Part shown: piece after piece, positions 53,421 to 62,450 of the stretch
Position numbering within the stretch: the first letter of the stretch is position 1
Layout: each line of letters opens with the position of its first letter
Assembly (NCBI RefSeq): GCF_018314255.1
Contig: NZ_CP073066.1
Coordinates: forward strand, 558,001 to 622,000
From: Lentilactobacillus buchneri
GTDB lineage: Bacteria > Bacillota > Bacilli > Lactobacillales > Lactobacillaceae
Direction: 5' to 3'
DNA length: 64,000 nt
Program-made: the position numbers and the translations under genes
The notes under the pieces: generated by a model
What the model was told of the DNA's origin: nothing
Databases searched by the model: none
The model's input: only the letters and a program-made list of their open reading frames with translations

Positions 53421-54275
53421 ATGAATTTACTTATTGCGTTACTTCCCGCCCTTGGTTGGGGGTTAATGCCACTAATAACCGGAAAAGTCGGCGGATCGCC
53501 AGCCAACCAAATCTTTGGAATTGGTGCCGGGACGACCATCATCGGATTGATTGTCTTCTTGGTGACCCGACCGGCCGTCAACATGACTGCGTTTCTTTTT
53601 GCAATCGTTTGCGGTGCTTTGTGGACGATTGGTCAAATCGGCCAATTCATTTCCTTCAAACGAATCGGCGTGTCCAACACCTACCCATTATCCACGGTGT
53701 TTCAGTTAGTTGGTAACTCGATTCTTGGCGTATTGATCTTTGGTGACTGGCAGGGAACTCAATCCAAAATCATTGGCTTCATCGCCTTGATTATTGTGAT
53801 TGCCGGAGCGTTGTTAACGTCTGTCAGTGACGAAAAAGGCGGCAAAATTACCTTTAAGGACGCCACGTTCTTACTTTGCACCACCGTTGGTTACTGGATC
53901 TATTCGTCATTCCCTAACATTCCAATCATTAAGGCACAAAGCGGCACTTCCGTTTTCCTGCCAGAAATGATGGGCATTTTAATTGGTGCCGTTATTTTCG
54001 GCTTGTTCACCGACCGTCAATCATTTAAACAAAAAGAACAATACCTCAACATCATCGCCGGATTACTTTGGGGAGTCGCTGCGCTTTCCTACATTTACTC
54101 GGCTCAGGCAAACGGAAACACCTCCGCATTCATCTGGACGCAATTAAGTGTCATCATTGCCACTTTTGGCGGAATTACAATTCTGCACGAACACAAGAGT
54201 CGCCGGGAAATGATCTTTACCATTGCCGGCATCCTGTTGATTGTTGTTGGTAGTGTTGCCACCTCGTTTGCATAA
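53421..54275 (+). CDS. GRP-family sugar uptake permease
   Basis: A 284-residue membrane protein of the glucose/ribose porter family (GlcU, RbsU). Ten hydrophobic helices can be followed; family marks are LLPALGWGLMPLITGKVGGSPANQIFGIGAGTT at the start and FISFKRIGVSNTYPLSTVFQLVGNSILGVLIFGDW in the middle. The ATG at 53421 follows GAGGAGAG by eight bases; the upstream TTG (53403) overlaps that site. It probably imports a sugar such as ribose or glucose by proton symport. A family A element follows its stop codon. Confidence 0.9.
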   Translation: MNLLIALLPALGWGLMPLITGKVGGSPANQIFGIGAGTTIIGLIVFLVTRPAVNMTAFLFAIVCGALWTIGQIGQFISFKRIGVSNTYPLSTVFQLVGNSILGVLIFGDWQGTQSKIIGFIALIIVIAGALLTSVSDEKGGKITFKDATFLLCTTVGYWIYSSFPNIPIIKAQSGTSVFLPEMMGILIGAVIFGLFTDRQSFKQKEQYLNIIAGLLWGVAALSYIYSAQANGNTSAFIWTQLSVIIATFGGITILHEHKSRREMIFTIAGILLIVVGSVATSFA

Positions 54276-54298
54276 TTAATAGATCAGTTGAAGTTGAA

Positions 54299-54425
54299 AA
54301 GAGAGTGGGACTTAAGGCGTTTTGATCCCAGAATTTAAGCGCACAGATCGATTATTCCTGGTTTTGGAATGATTGATCTGTGCGCTTAAATGGCCGGGAT
54401 CAGCCGATTGCCATGTAGGCTAGGC
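54299..54425 (+). repeat. Family A hairpin element, copy 4
   Basis: This copy is inverted with respect to the other three. On the plus strand it reads AGAGAGTGGGACTTAAGGCG, TTTTGATCCCA, a 25-nt arm (54334-54358), apex ATTCCtggttttGGAAT, the complementary arm (54366-54390), TTAAATGGCCGGGATCAGCC. Its two non-Watson-Crick positions are G-U on the plus strand, the sense of the sugar permease gene that ends 24 bp upstream. Confidence 0.87.
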
Positions 54426-54481
54426 AAGCATGCTGGCCGTCGTCGCACGTTTTTGATAAATAATATGGGATCACAAGAAAT

Positions 54482-54525
54482 AGAGGCCGAGGCAAAAGCG
54501 TATACTTTTGTCTCAGCCTCTTTTC
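54482..54525. terminator. Bidirectional terminator, permease / pip
   Basis: AGAGGCCGAGGCAAAAG and CTTTTGTCTCAGCCTCTTTT form a stem of about 16 bp with one mismatch between convergent genes. Confidence 0.88.
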
Positions 54526-54534
54526 TATTTGGAT

Positions 54535-56703
54535 TTAAGGTTGTCCAATCCCACTCTTGGTAAAATCATTGAGCAGACGGGCGGTGACCCGCTTAAAGAA
54601 GTCCTTCATGAATAGGCCGACGATCAAGCCCCCAATCAGCATGCAGATCAGAACAAAGAAGTCCAAGACCACGGTACCAACATTGGGTCCACCAACGGCC
54701 TCGCGGAAGCCACTGACACTGTATGAAAATGGGAAAATCGGCTGAATGATTCTCATGAACAACGGATTCAACTGAATCGGGTAGATTGCCCCACTTCCGG
54801 CTAATTGGAAAGCGACCATCATCACTGCCAACGCCTTTCCTAAGTTACCAAACACCGACGCCATTGTATAAACGATTACCGAGAACGTCAGTGATGACAC
54901 CACGCCGATCATCACCATTAGGAACAAACTTTCCACGTGAACCCTGAGAATAAAGACAGTTGAAAGGACAATCACCATCGTTTGAATCATCGACAAGGTG
55001 TTAAACAGCAGCATCTTGCCGATATATTCTTCACGCGGCCGCAAATTTTTGAAACGATGATATTTGGGCGCCGAGGTGTGCAGAACTGCGACCAGCATCG
55101 CACACCCTACCCAAATCGATAGGGCCATGTAAGTTGGTGCAAACGCCTCACCAAATGAACTGACCCGATAAATGTTCTCATTTTTGACGTTAAATGGTTG
55201 GGCCAGTGCGTTGCCCATCAACTTGGGATTGTTCTGGAGGATGCTGATAATGTTGGCAATATTATCGTCTGAAGTCAATTTCAACTGATTACTTGCCTGC
55301 AAAATCACGCCCTTATACTGGAGCAGTTGGTTCTCCAAGTTGCCGGTGGTGTCACTGACCAGTTGATTGCCTGAAATAATCGTATCCAACGACTTTTCGT
55401 TCAAGCTGCGAATGTCATTAACATTGTTCAAGACACCCGAAGCGTGATTGCTGGCTGACAGCAGGTTGCGTTGAATCCCGTTCAATTCTGATTTAACGTT
55501 GCGATTATAACTCGCCAGTGAATGATTCAGGCCGCTGGCAACTGAATAGGAATGACTGGCAATTCGCTGCTGCAGGCCGGTATTGGCCGTACTGCCTGAA
55601 CTAAGCGCCCGCTGTAGTTGGGTGACTTGCTGAGACTGGGCATCCAGGAGATTCTTGACGTCATTGAGTTGGCTGATTAATCGACTCACCCCACTCAACC
55701 GCTGCGATTGATTAATCGTCTGCAGATAAGCAATTAATGGCGTAATCTGCCCTCTCAGTAACTTAATCTGCGACAAAATTTGACTGGCCAAACCAGTGGC
55801 CTGATTACGGCCGGCCGCAGAAGTCTGCTTGTTCAACTGATTGGTGAGGGACCGCAGTCGTGCGGCGTCAGTTTGAATCCCATTCAAGCTGGTTTGAACG
55901 TTGCCAAACGATTGGTTAACGCCCTGATTCACACTCCGAATCAACTGCTGGTTCGACGAGCCAATCGCTTGGTTAATATTGATATCCTGAGATGCTGAAA
56001 TCACCGGCTTCAGTTCAGAAAAGACCATAGCCAGCCCGCTGGAGGCTTCACTGATATCTCCTAAGGTATTGGTTGCCAGTTCCATACTGTCTCCAAGATT
56101 GATAATCAGGTCCTTTAAATTGAGAATCTCGGATTCGTTGTCACCAGCCTTTTTACCAGCCACATTCAAATAGGTAAAAATGGTGCTGTTAACTTGGTAT
56201 ACGAATTGTTTTTTGATCGTGTTCAACAGCGTCTTTGAGGCGGCTTCGGTAATTTTGTAACTCATTGGACTGGCCTTGGTGTCAGCGATATAGTCGATGT
56301 GGGCCTTCTTCGGATTAGCAGTCACAATACTGCCCAAATCAGCCGAAAAGGTCTTGGGAATTTTGATTTCGGCGTAATACTTTCCAGCGCGAACTTTCTT
56401 TTGGGCAGTCTTTGAATCAACAAACCGCCAGCCGATCTGATTATTGTGTTTTAACTGGGCTATGATTTGCTTGCCCAAATTCATCTGTTTGCCTTGAACT
56501 GTTGTGCCTTGATCGTTATTAACGACGGCAACCGGAATCTTTTGAACCTCGTGGGAAGTATACGGATTCCAAATTGCTTTGACATTCACCAAAGTATAGA
56601 GACAAGGCAAAATACAAAGCGCGCTAATCGTCAGCAACGCTGCTTTGTACTTAAAAATTGCCTTGAGGTCCCGTTGGTAAATCAGTTTGATATTTTTAAA
56701 CAT
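54535..56703 (-). CDS. YhgE/Pip-family membrane protein 1
   Basis: A 722-residue protein of the YhgE/Pip family (phage-infection-protein type; distantly related to EsaA). One N-terminal helix (AALLTISALCILPCLYTLVN) is followed by a long extracellular region of about 500 residues, Gln/Asn/Ser-rich and predicted coiled coil, then an ABC-2-type block of five C-terminal helices (SIWVGCAMLVAVL, GSGAIYPIQLNPLF, FPFSYSVSGFREAVGG). Motif IPVAVVNNDQGTTVQGKQMNLGKQI near residue 60 is a family mark. The start at ATG 56703 has GAGGGATGG upstream. It is divergent from a secreted protein and a second Pip gene. Confidence 0.9.
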   Translation of the reverse strand: MFKNIKLIYQRDLKAIFKYKAALLTISALCILPCLYTLVNVKAIWNPYTSHEVQKIPVAVVNNDQGTTVQGKQMNLGKQIIAQLKHNNQIGWRFVDSKTAQKKVRAGKYYAEIKIPKTFSADLGSIVTANPKKAHIDYIADTKASPMSYKITEAASKTLLNTIKKQFVYQVNSTIFTYLNVAGKKAGDNESEILNLKDLIINLGDSMELATNTLGDISEASSGLAMVFSELKPVISASQDININQAIGSSNQQLIRSVNQGVNQSFGNVQTSLNGIQTDAARLRSLTNQLNKQTSAAGRNQATGLASQILSQIKLLRGQITPLIAYLQTINQSQRLSGVSRLISQLNDVKNLLDAQSQQVTQLQRALSSGSTANTGLQQRIASHSYSVASGLNHSLASYNRNVKSELNGIQRNLLSASNHASGVLNNVNDIRSLNEKSLDTIISGNQLVSDTTGNLENQLLQYKGVILQASNQLKLTSDDNIANIISILQNNPKLMGNALAQPFNVKNENIYRVSSFGEAFAPTYMALSIWVGCAMLVAVLHTSAPKYHRFKNLRPREEYIGKMLLFNTLSMIQTMVIVLSTVFILRVHVESLFLMVMIGVVSSLTFSVIVYTMASVFGNLGKALAVMMVAFQLAGSGAIYPIQLNPLFMRIIQPIFPFSYSVSGFREAVGGPNVGTVVLDFFVLICMLIGGLIVGLFMKDFFKRVTARLLNDFTKSGIGQP

Positions 56704-56751
56704 TGTTCCATCCCTCAAATTTCCTTGCTACTTGTTTCTGTCGAAAAATGC

Positions 56752-56804
56752 ATTATACTGATAATAACGCGTATGCGAATGATTAACAATGGTAACTATA
56801 GTTA
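56752..56804. promoter_or_regulatory. Divergent control region of the two pip units
   Basis: A minus-strand -10 TATAAT lies at 56757-56752 for the pip1 gene, and the palindrome TAACTATAGTTA (56793-56804), flanked by extra TTAAC repeats, lies between the two units. It looks like an operator, but no regulator gene is adjacent. Confidence 0.5.
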
Positions 56805-56842
56805 ACAACATTAACCTACTTTTATGAGGGAGCTATAATATT

Positions 56843-57532
56843 ATGAAACATTCAGTTATTAAATGGATACTATCACTGACCATCTTAGGGGCGCTATTTG
56901 CTATTCAACCAACCACCGCGTCAGCGAAAACCACAGCGGCCAAGGTTACCAGCACCCAGACTTTAACCAAGGCACCCTACCGTGCAGTCAGTGGTTATCT
57001 GTACAGTTCGGCCAAATTAACCAAGAAGGTCCATAACGCCGACAATTATCCTTTAACCACCTTTTACGCTTCTAAATCGGCGAATATCCAACGGGCTAAC
57101 GGCAACAAGGCAGTCTATTACTATGTCAAGAATGGTAACGGTAAGGTCGCCGGTTGGATCTGGCGCGGTCATCTGGTAAGAATGATCAATGTGACTCGTC
57201 AGCGACAACAACTGAATCAGATTATCGGCTTGATTGATACGTTGTCCACCAATAATAAGGACCAGCTGATTTCAATTCTCAACCTGATGAATCATCAAAG
57301 CACCCTGCCCGACTTGCTAACCCAGTTAAATAACTGGATCGAATCAATTCAAAATGATCCAGATATTGCCAAGCTCAATCAAATCTTTGAAATGATCAAA
57401 TCCGATGGTCAAACACTCAATTACTTGTTCAGTGAGGGAATCAACAAGCTATATCCCAAGATCGTTGTCATTCATAACCTGAACAACCGCGTGTTTGCGC
57501 TCGCCCAAGGACTGCTTGATCGAATCAATTAA
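56843..57532 (+). CDS. Small secreted protein with an SH3-like module
   Basis: A 229-residue exported protein. Signal peptide about 1-29 (ending TTASAKT), an SH3/GW-like wall-binding module at about 45-117 (GYLYSSAKLTKK, FYASKSANIQRANGNKAVYYYVKNGNG, GWIWRGHL) of the same type as in the S-layer-like protein at 2465, then an all-helical C-terminal half (120-229) of no known family. GAGGGAG precedes the ATG. It is 12 bp upstream of the second pip gene, so they form one unit. Confidence 0.8.
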   Translation: MKHSVIKWILSLTILGALFAIQPTTASAKTTAAKVTSTQTLTKAPYRAVSGYLYSSAKLTKKVHNADNYPLTTFYASKSANIQRANGNKAVYYYVKNGNGKVAGWIWRGHLVRMINVTRQRQQLNQIIGLIDTLSTNNKDQLISILNLMNHQSTLPDLLTQLNNWIESIQNDPDIAKLNQIFEMIKSDGQTLNYLFSEGINKLYPKIVVIHNLNNRVFALAQGLLDRIN

Positions 57533-57544
57533 AAGGACCCATTT

Positions 57545-59710
57545 ATGCGAACAATATTAACCTTACTCAAACGTGACTTACACAATATATTTCATAGCCG
57601 GCCGGTGTGGATAACCCTGCTGGCTTTTTGTCTGATTCCGGCCATTTATGCGGTCCCCAACATCATGGTCTCCTGGGACCCGTATTCCAAGGCCAATACC
57701 AGTCGACTGCCGATCGCTGTGGTGAATGACGATGAGGGCAGCACGGTCAATGGCAAGCAGCTGAATGTCGGCAAACAAATCGTCGGCGAACTCAAACAAA
57801 ACCACGCCATCAACTGGATCATGACCAATGACTGGCAGGGAAACAATGGCTTGGATGAAGGAAAGTATTACTCGCTCATTGAAATTCCCAATGACTTTTC
57901 CAGCAAGTTGGCCACACTAGTTTCCACCAATCCTGAGAAGCCCAATATTATTTATAAGTCCAATGAAAAGTTAAACCCGGCCGCAACCAAAATTACCGGC
58001 CAGGCTGTCGACACGTTAACCGAGCAGGTGCGGGACAGTTTCATCAAAATCAGTACTAAAGCCGCCTTAAAAGAAATGAATGCCGCCGGAGCCAAGATTA
58101 ACACCCACAAACCGGAGATTCTCCAAATTCGTTCCTCACTATTGGATGCCATCAACACGGTGAAGAAAACCAACGGCTATTTGGATAAAGCTAACAAAGA
58201 CTCAGACAATGTCGAGCAATACCTGAAGACGGTCCAGGGAGACATCCCGAAAATCTCCAGTCAGATAACCGATCTGCAAAATGTTGTCAATCATGGCCGC
58301 AACTTAACCAAGGCCACCAAGCAATCTCTCAGTTCTGCGCAAAATGATTTATCAAACGGATTAAATGACCTTCAGTCAGATAATAACCGCATCAACTCAT
58401 TGGTCGATGACATGCAGACTGGCGGACACGCTTCAAGTAAGTCGCTGTTAAACAGTGAAATTAATCAACTGGAAACGCTGAATGAGTCGACACTTACCGG
58501 CATCAATAATGCCCTGCGAATCGCCGATGTGTTGAACAACTTACTGCCAAACAATCAGACGACTTCGCTGATCAGAAGCCTCAGCAATGCCAAACAACAC
58601 GTCCATGAGCAGCAGCGCAATTTAACCAGCCTGAAAAACGCTAACCAAGACAATCGATCGCAAAAATCAATTAATCAACTGATTAAGCAGCTCGCAAAAA
58701 CGACCGATGCTTTGGGTAATAGTCTGACTAACGCGGGATCCACGTTCACCAACACGGTTAGCCAGGCGATTGACGACCTCAATGATACCTTGGACACCCA
58801 GTTGAACGGCAATGATGAAGTGCTGTCATCCTTAAGAACCCTGTTACCACAGCTAAATGCGTTAACTTCGGCTGGAAAAGCAATCAGTAAAATCTCCGTT
58901 TCCCAGGTCAATCGAATTAAACATCGCTTAAACGGCATTGAAGATAAACTGAACGACTTAAATGACCAAACCAAATTCATCAACGAAAAGAATTTGAATA
59001 AAATCATTAACTTATTGGGTGAAAATCCCAAGATTTCAAATTTGCTGGCATCCCCAATTACCTTGAAACAAAAGCAGCTGTATAACATGGGCCTCTTCGG
59101 CTACGGCATGGCGCCCTTTTACACAGTCTTATCCATGTGGGTGGGCGTCTTGCTCCTCACCACGATTGTCTCATGGAAATACCTGATTCCAGAAGACAAA
59201 CGGTTTCCAAAAGCCAACCGGATTCAACAATACGTTGGTAAAGGCCTTCTGTATCTAATTCTGTCATTTACCCAAACCACCTTCATCATGCTTGGTGAAC
59301 TGGTCATCATTGGACTGCGGCCACGAAGCTTGTTGGCAATGTTGGCAACTGCCTATCTGGCAACGACCGTTTTCACCATCATCATGTTCACGTTGGTCTA
59401 TATGTTCGGTAATATCGGCAAAGTCTTTAGTGTCTTGATGATGATTGCTCAACTATTTGGAACCGGTGGTGTGTATCCACTTGAACTGATTCCTTCCCAT
59501 TTGGCAAGCTTGGCACCGTTCCTGCCATTTACCTACGTCATCCAAGCCTTCAGAGAGGCCATTGCTGGGCCGATTCCAAGCGTCTATTGGCACGCAATGC
59601 TGATTTTGGCGGCGTTTGGCGGATTCTTCCTCCTAATGGCGCCATTGTGGCGGGTGTTCGTCAAACCACTTTCGAAGATGGAAAATGGGTTCCATAAGTC
59701 CCAGTTGTAA
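57545..59710 (+). CDS. YhgE/Pip-family membrane protein 2
   Basis: A 721-residue paralog of the protein at 54535: one N-terminal helix (PVWITLLAFCLIPAIYAVPNIM), LPIAVVNDDEGSTVNGKQLNVGKQI near residue 58, a long extracellular coiled-coil region (about 180-490), and five C-terminal helices with GTGGVYPLELIPSHL and LPFTYVIQAFREAIAGP. The match to paralog 1 is clear only at the two ends; the extracellular middle is different. AAAGGA lies before the ATG. Co-transcribed with the small secreted protein. The role is unknown; relatives include phage-receptor proteins and EsaA of ESX-type secretion. Confidence 0.9.
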   Translation: MRTILTLLKRDLHNIFHSRPVWITLLAFCLIPAIYAVPNIMVSWDPYSKANTSRLPIAVVNDDEGSTVNGKQLNVGKQIVGELKQNHAINWIMTNDWQGNNGLDEGKYYSLIEIPNDFSSKLATLVSTNPEKPNIIYKSNEKLNPAATKITGQAVDTLTEQVRDSFIKISTKAALKEMNAAGAKINTHKPEILQIRSSLLDAINTVKKTNGYLDKANKDSDNVEQYLKTVQGDIPKISSQITDLQNVVNHGRNLTKATKQSLSSAQNDLSNGLNDLQSDNNRINSLVDDMQTGGHASSKSLLNSEINQLETLNESTLTGINNALRIADVLNNLLPNNQTTSLIRSLSNAKQHVHEQQRNLTSLKNANQDNRSQKSINQLIKQLAKTTDALGNSLTNAGSTFTNTVSQAIDDLNDTLDTQLNGNDEVLSSLRTLLPQLNALTSAGKAISKISVSQVNRIKHRLNGIEDKLNDLNDQTKFINEKNLNKIINLLGENPKISNLLASPITLKQKQLYNMGLFGYGMAPFYTVLSMWVGVLLLTTIVSWKYLIPEDKRFPKANRIQQYVGKGLLYLILSFTQTTFIMLGELVIIGLRPRSLLAMLATAYLATTVFTIIMFTLVYMFGNIGKVFSVLMMIAQLFGTGGVYPLELIPSHLASLAPFLPFTYVIQAFREAIAGPIPSVYWHAMLILAAFGGFFLLMAPLWRVFVKPLSKMENGFHKSQL

Positions 59711-59728
59711 AATTAAATAAGTGTTTCA

Positions 59729-59773
59729 AAAAGGGCCCACAAAATCAGCAAATGGTTTTGTGGGCCCTTTTTG
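59729..59773. terminator. Bidirectional terminator, pip2 / yitT
   Basis: AAAAAGGGCCCACAAAA and TTTTGTGGGCCCTTTTT form a 17-bp perfect stem between convergent genes. Confidence 0.93.
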
Positions 59774-59788
59774 TACCAATTTACACGC

Positions 59789-60652
59789 CTAAAGGATTCT
59801 GCGCATATCCAACCCCCGGGCACTGCGGATGTTTTCAATCACAATTAACGCATTCTTATCTTCACTTTCGATGATCGGTACCAATTTGGTGACCCGCCGA
59901 GGACCAGCAATCATGTACAACATGTGCTGATCAGCATCACTATAATAGCCAGTGCCATTAAAAATCGTCATTTCCTGATTTAATTCTTTGGAAATGGTCA
60001 CCGCAATTTGCCGGTACTTTGGTGAAACCACCAGAACGGCCTTTTTAGCACCAATATTCGCCAAAAACTGATTAGTGAACACGGAGTAAACGTAGAGGTA
60101 GATCACCGTTAAAACGGTATTGGTGAACCCAATAATCATGATAAACGGAACCACAATGAACAGGTCGAATATCAAACTCCCGGTACCCAGTGAGATGCCA
60201 AAAAAATAATTGAGAATCTTACCAATAATCGTATCTCCAGCAATTGTGCCGTTGAAGCGGAAAATCAAACCAATTGAGATCCCGGTTAAGGCGCCGGCTA
60301 ACAGCGTCGGCACAATCAATTCATGGGTATGATATGTATAAAACACCGGAATTTTGAGGAACACCGTCATCCAGGCAATTGCCCAAATTGTCAGATAAGT
60401 GGTTTTCTTTTCAAACAACCTGTAGCCAATCACAATTAAAACAGCATTGATAAGGAGGTTTGACAGATATGACGGCACCCCAAAAGCATAGTACAACAGT
60501 GCTGTGATTCCCATCGCTCCACCTTCACCAAGGTGAGAAGGCAACAACAGATAGTTATAGGTCATCGAATAGATGAACGCCCCTACTGCTACCCCAATTA
60601 ATTCGGTCGATTTAATATTTAGTTTTCGCCAATAATTCCAAATTGAATTCAT
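59789..60652 (-). CDS. YitT-family membrane protein
   Basis: A 287-residue protein with five helices (about 14-170), including LLPSHLGEGGAMGITALLYYAFGVP, and a C-terminal soluble DUF2179 domain (about 200-287) with KAVLVVSPKYRQIAVTISKELNQEMTIFNGTGYYS. Function not established. GAGGTG is six bases before ATG 60652; an earlier TTG is part of the ribosome site. It is a single-gene unit facing pip2. Confidence 0.9.
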   Translation of the reverse strand: MNSIWNYWRKLNIKSTELIGVAVGAFIYSMTYNYLLLPSHLGEGGAMGITALLYYAFGVPSYLSNLLINAVLIVIGYRLFEKKTTYLTIWAIAWMTVFLKIPVFYTYHTHELIVPTLLAGALTGISIGLIFRFNGTIAGDTIIGKILNYFFGISLGTGSLIFDLFIVVPFIMIIGFTNTVLTVIYLYVYSVFTNQFLANIGAKKAVLVVSPKYRQIAVTISKELNQEMTIFNGTGYYSDADQHMLYMIAGPRRVTKLVPIIESEDKNALIVIENIRSARGLDMRRIL

Positions 60653-60760
60653 TTCGCACCTCAATCTTGATATGTGATTTTCATTCTACCATTAATGGGG
60701 TGCGGTTGGCAGTCCCCCTTTCATTGTTTAGGCTGAAATCATGAAAATCACAGAAAATAT

Positions 60761-60796
60761 AAAAAGTCCAAAATCAAAATCTGATTTTGGACTTTC
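60761..60796 (-). terminator. Terminator after guaA
   Basis: Minus strand AAAGTCCAAAATC-agatt-TTGATTTTGGACTTTTT, a stem of about 13 bp with a T tail, immediately after the guaA stop codon. Confidence 0.9.
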
Positions 60797-60814
60797 ATAA
60801 TATCAATTAATTTG

Positions 60815-62368
60815 TTATTCCCATTCAATCGTTGCCGGTGGCTTGCTCGTAATGTCATACACTACGCGGTTAATGCCATCAACTTCGTTTACGATCCGAG
60901 TGGAGACATTTTGCAGAACATCCCATGGAATCCGTGCAAAGTCAGCGGTCATTCCGTCAACAGAGTTCACTGCTCGGATGGCAACGGTGTAATCGTAAGT
61001 TCGACCATCACCCATGACACCAACACTCTTAAAGCCTGGTAAAACGGTGAAGTATTGCCAGATATCGCGGTCTAAACCAGCTTTAGCAATCTCATCCCGC
61101 AGGACCCAATCGCTATCACGAACGATCTTCAGCTTTTCTGGAGTCACTTCACCAAGCACTCGAATGCCGAGACCTGGTCCTGGGAACGGCTGGCGCCAAA
61201 CAAGCGTTTCTGGCATTCCCAATTTTTCACCAATTGCCCGGGCTTCATCCTTGAACAACGTGTTCAAAGGTTCGATCAACTTAAACTTCATGTCTTCTGG
61301 CAGGCCGCCAACGTTATGGTGAGACTTGATTGTCTGAGCAGTATCAGTTCCACTCTCAACCACGTCAGTGTACAACGTGCCTTGGGCCAAGAAATCAATG
61401 CCGTGAAGCTTGCTGGCCTCATCGTTAAACACTTGGATGAACTCATTACCAATAATCTTGCGTTTCTTTTCAGGATCTGTGACACCCTTCAACTTGGAAA
61501 GGAAGCGGTCCTGAGCGTCCACTTTGATAATGTTCAAGCCGAATTTGCCGACCAAACTATCCATGACCTGGTCAGCTTCGTTCTTGCGCAACAAGCCGTG
61601 GTCAACAAAAATACTTGTCAGTTGCTTACCAATTGCTTTGTGCAAGAGAACACCAACAACACTTGAATCAACTCCACCAGAGAGACCCAGCAGCACTTTC
61701 TTGTCGCCAACTTCTTCTCTGATATGTTGAATCTGCAGATCAATGAAGTCATCCATTGACCAGTTGGCCTCTGCATGGCAGACGTTGAAAGCAAAGTTCT
61801 TCAAGATGTCGTTACCATACTTGGTATTTCTAACTTCAGCATGGAACTGAATCCCATACAAATTACGCTCAACATCCTGCATAGCAGAAATTGGGCAGTC
61901 ACGACTGGTGGCAACTGTCTCAAAGCCTTCAGGAACTTCATTAACCAAGTCCCCGTGACTCATCCAGACTGGCTGCTCACGTGGGGTTCCCTTGAAGAGA
62001 ACTGCATCATCAGAAGTAATCTGAATATCAGCATGACCGTACTCGGAATTGGAAGCCTTCTCGACTTCACCATTAAGGGTATATGCCATAATCTGCATGC
62101 CATAACAAATTCCCAAGATTGGAATTCCCAGCTTGAAGATGTCTGGATCAACCTTCAAAGCGCCATCTTCGTACACACTATTTGGACCCCCGGAGAAAAT
62201 AATTCCCTTGGGGTTCATGTCTTTGATCTGTTTTGCGGACAATGCGTGGGACTTAAGCTCAGAATATACGCCTAAGTCACGGATCCGTCTTGTAATCAGT
62301 TGGTTATACTGACTACCGAAATCCAGCACTAAAATCTTATCGAAGCTTGATAAGTCAACGTTTGCCAA
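60815..62368 (-). CDS. guaA: GMP synthase (glutamine-hydrolysing)
   Basis: A 517-residue two-domain enzyme converting XMP to GMP with ATP and glutamine. The class I amidotransferase domain has Cys88 (GICYG), His175 and Glu177 (GIQFHAE); the ATP-pyrophosphatase domain has LSGGVDSS (229-236), and the C-terminal dimer domain ends in [18 protein letters not shown]. The start is TTG 62368, seven bases after AAAGGG; the GTG three codons upstream overlaps that site. The resulting length of 517 agrees with family members. Single-gene unit. Confidence 0.95.
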   Translation of the reverse strand: MANVDLSSFDKILVLDFGSQYNQLITRRIRDLGVYSELKSHALSAKQIKDMNPKGIIFSGGPNSVYEDGALKVDPDIFKLGIPILGICYGMQIMAYTLNGEVEKASNSEYGHADIQITSDDAVLFKGTPREQPVWMSHGDLVNEVPEGFETVATSRDCPISAMQDVERNLYGIQFHAEVRNTKYGNDILKNFAFNVCHAEANWSMDDFIDLQIQHIREEVGDKKVLLGLSGGVDSSVVGVLLHKAIGKQLTSIFVDHGLLRKNEADQVMDSLVGKFGLNIIKVDAQDRFLSKLKGVTDPEKKRKIIGNEFIQVFNDEASKLHGIDFLAQGTLYTDVVESGTDTAQTIKSHHNVGGLPEDMKFKLIEPLNTLFKDEARAIGEKLGMPETLVWRQPFPGPGLGIRVLGEVTPEKLKIVRDSDWVLRDEIAKAGLDRDIWQYFTVLPGFKSVGVMGDGRTYDYTVAIRAVNSVDGMTADFARIPWDVLQNVSTRIVNEVDGINRVVYDITSKPPATIEWE

Positions 62369-62450
62369 ATCATACACCCTTTCAAAGTTCTTACATAAAT
62401 AATAAACGATTCACCTAGGTTTGGTCAACATTATTCTGAAAATCCAAACA

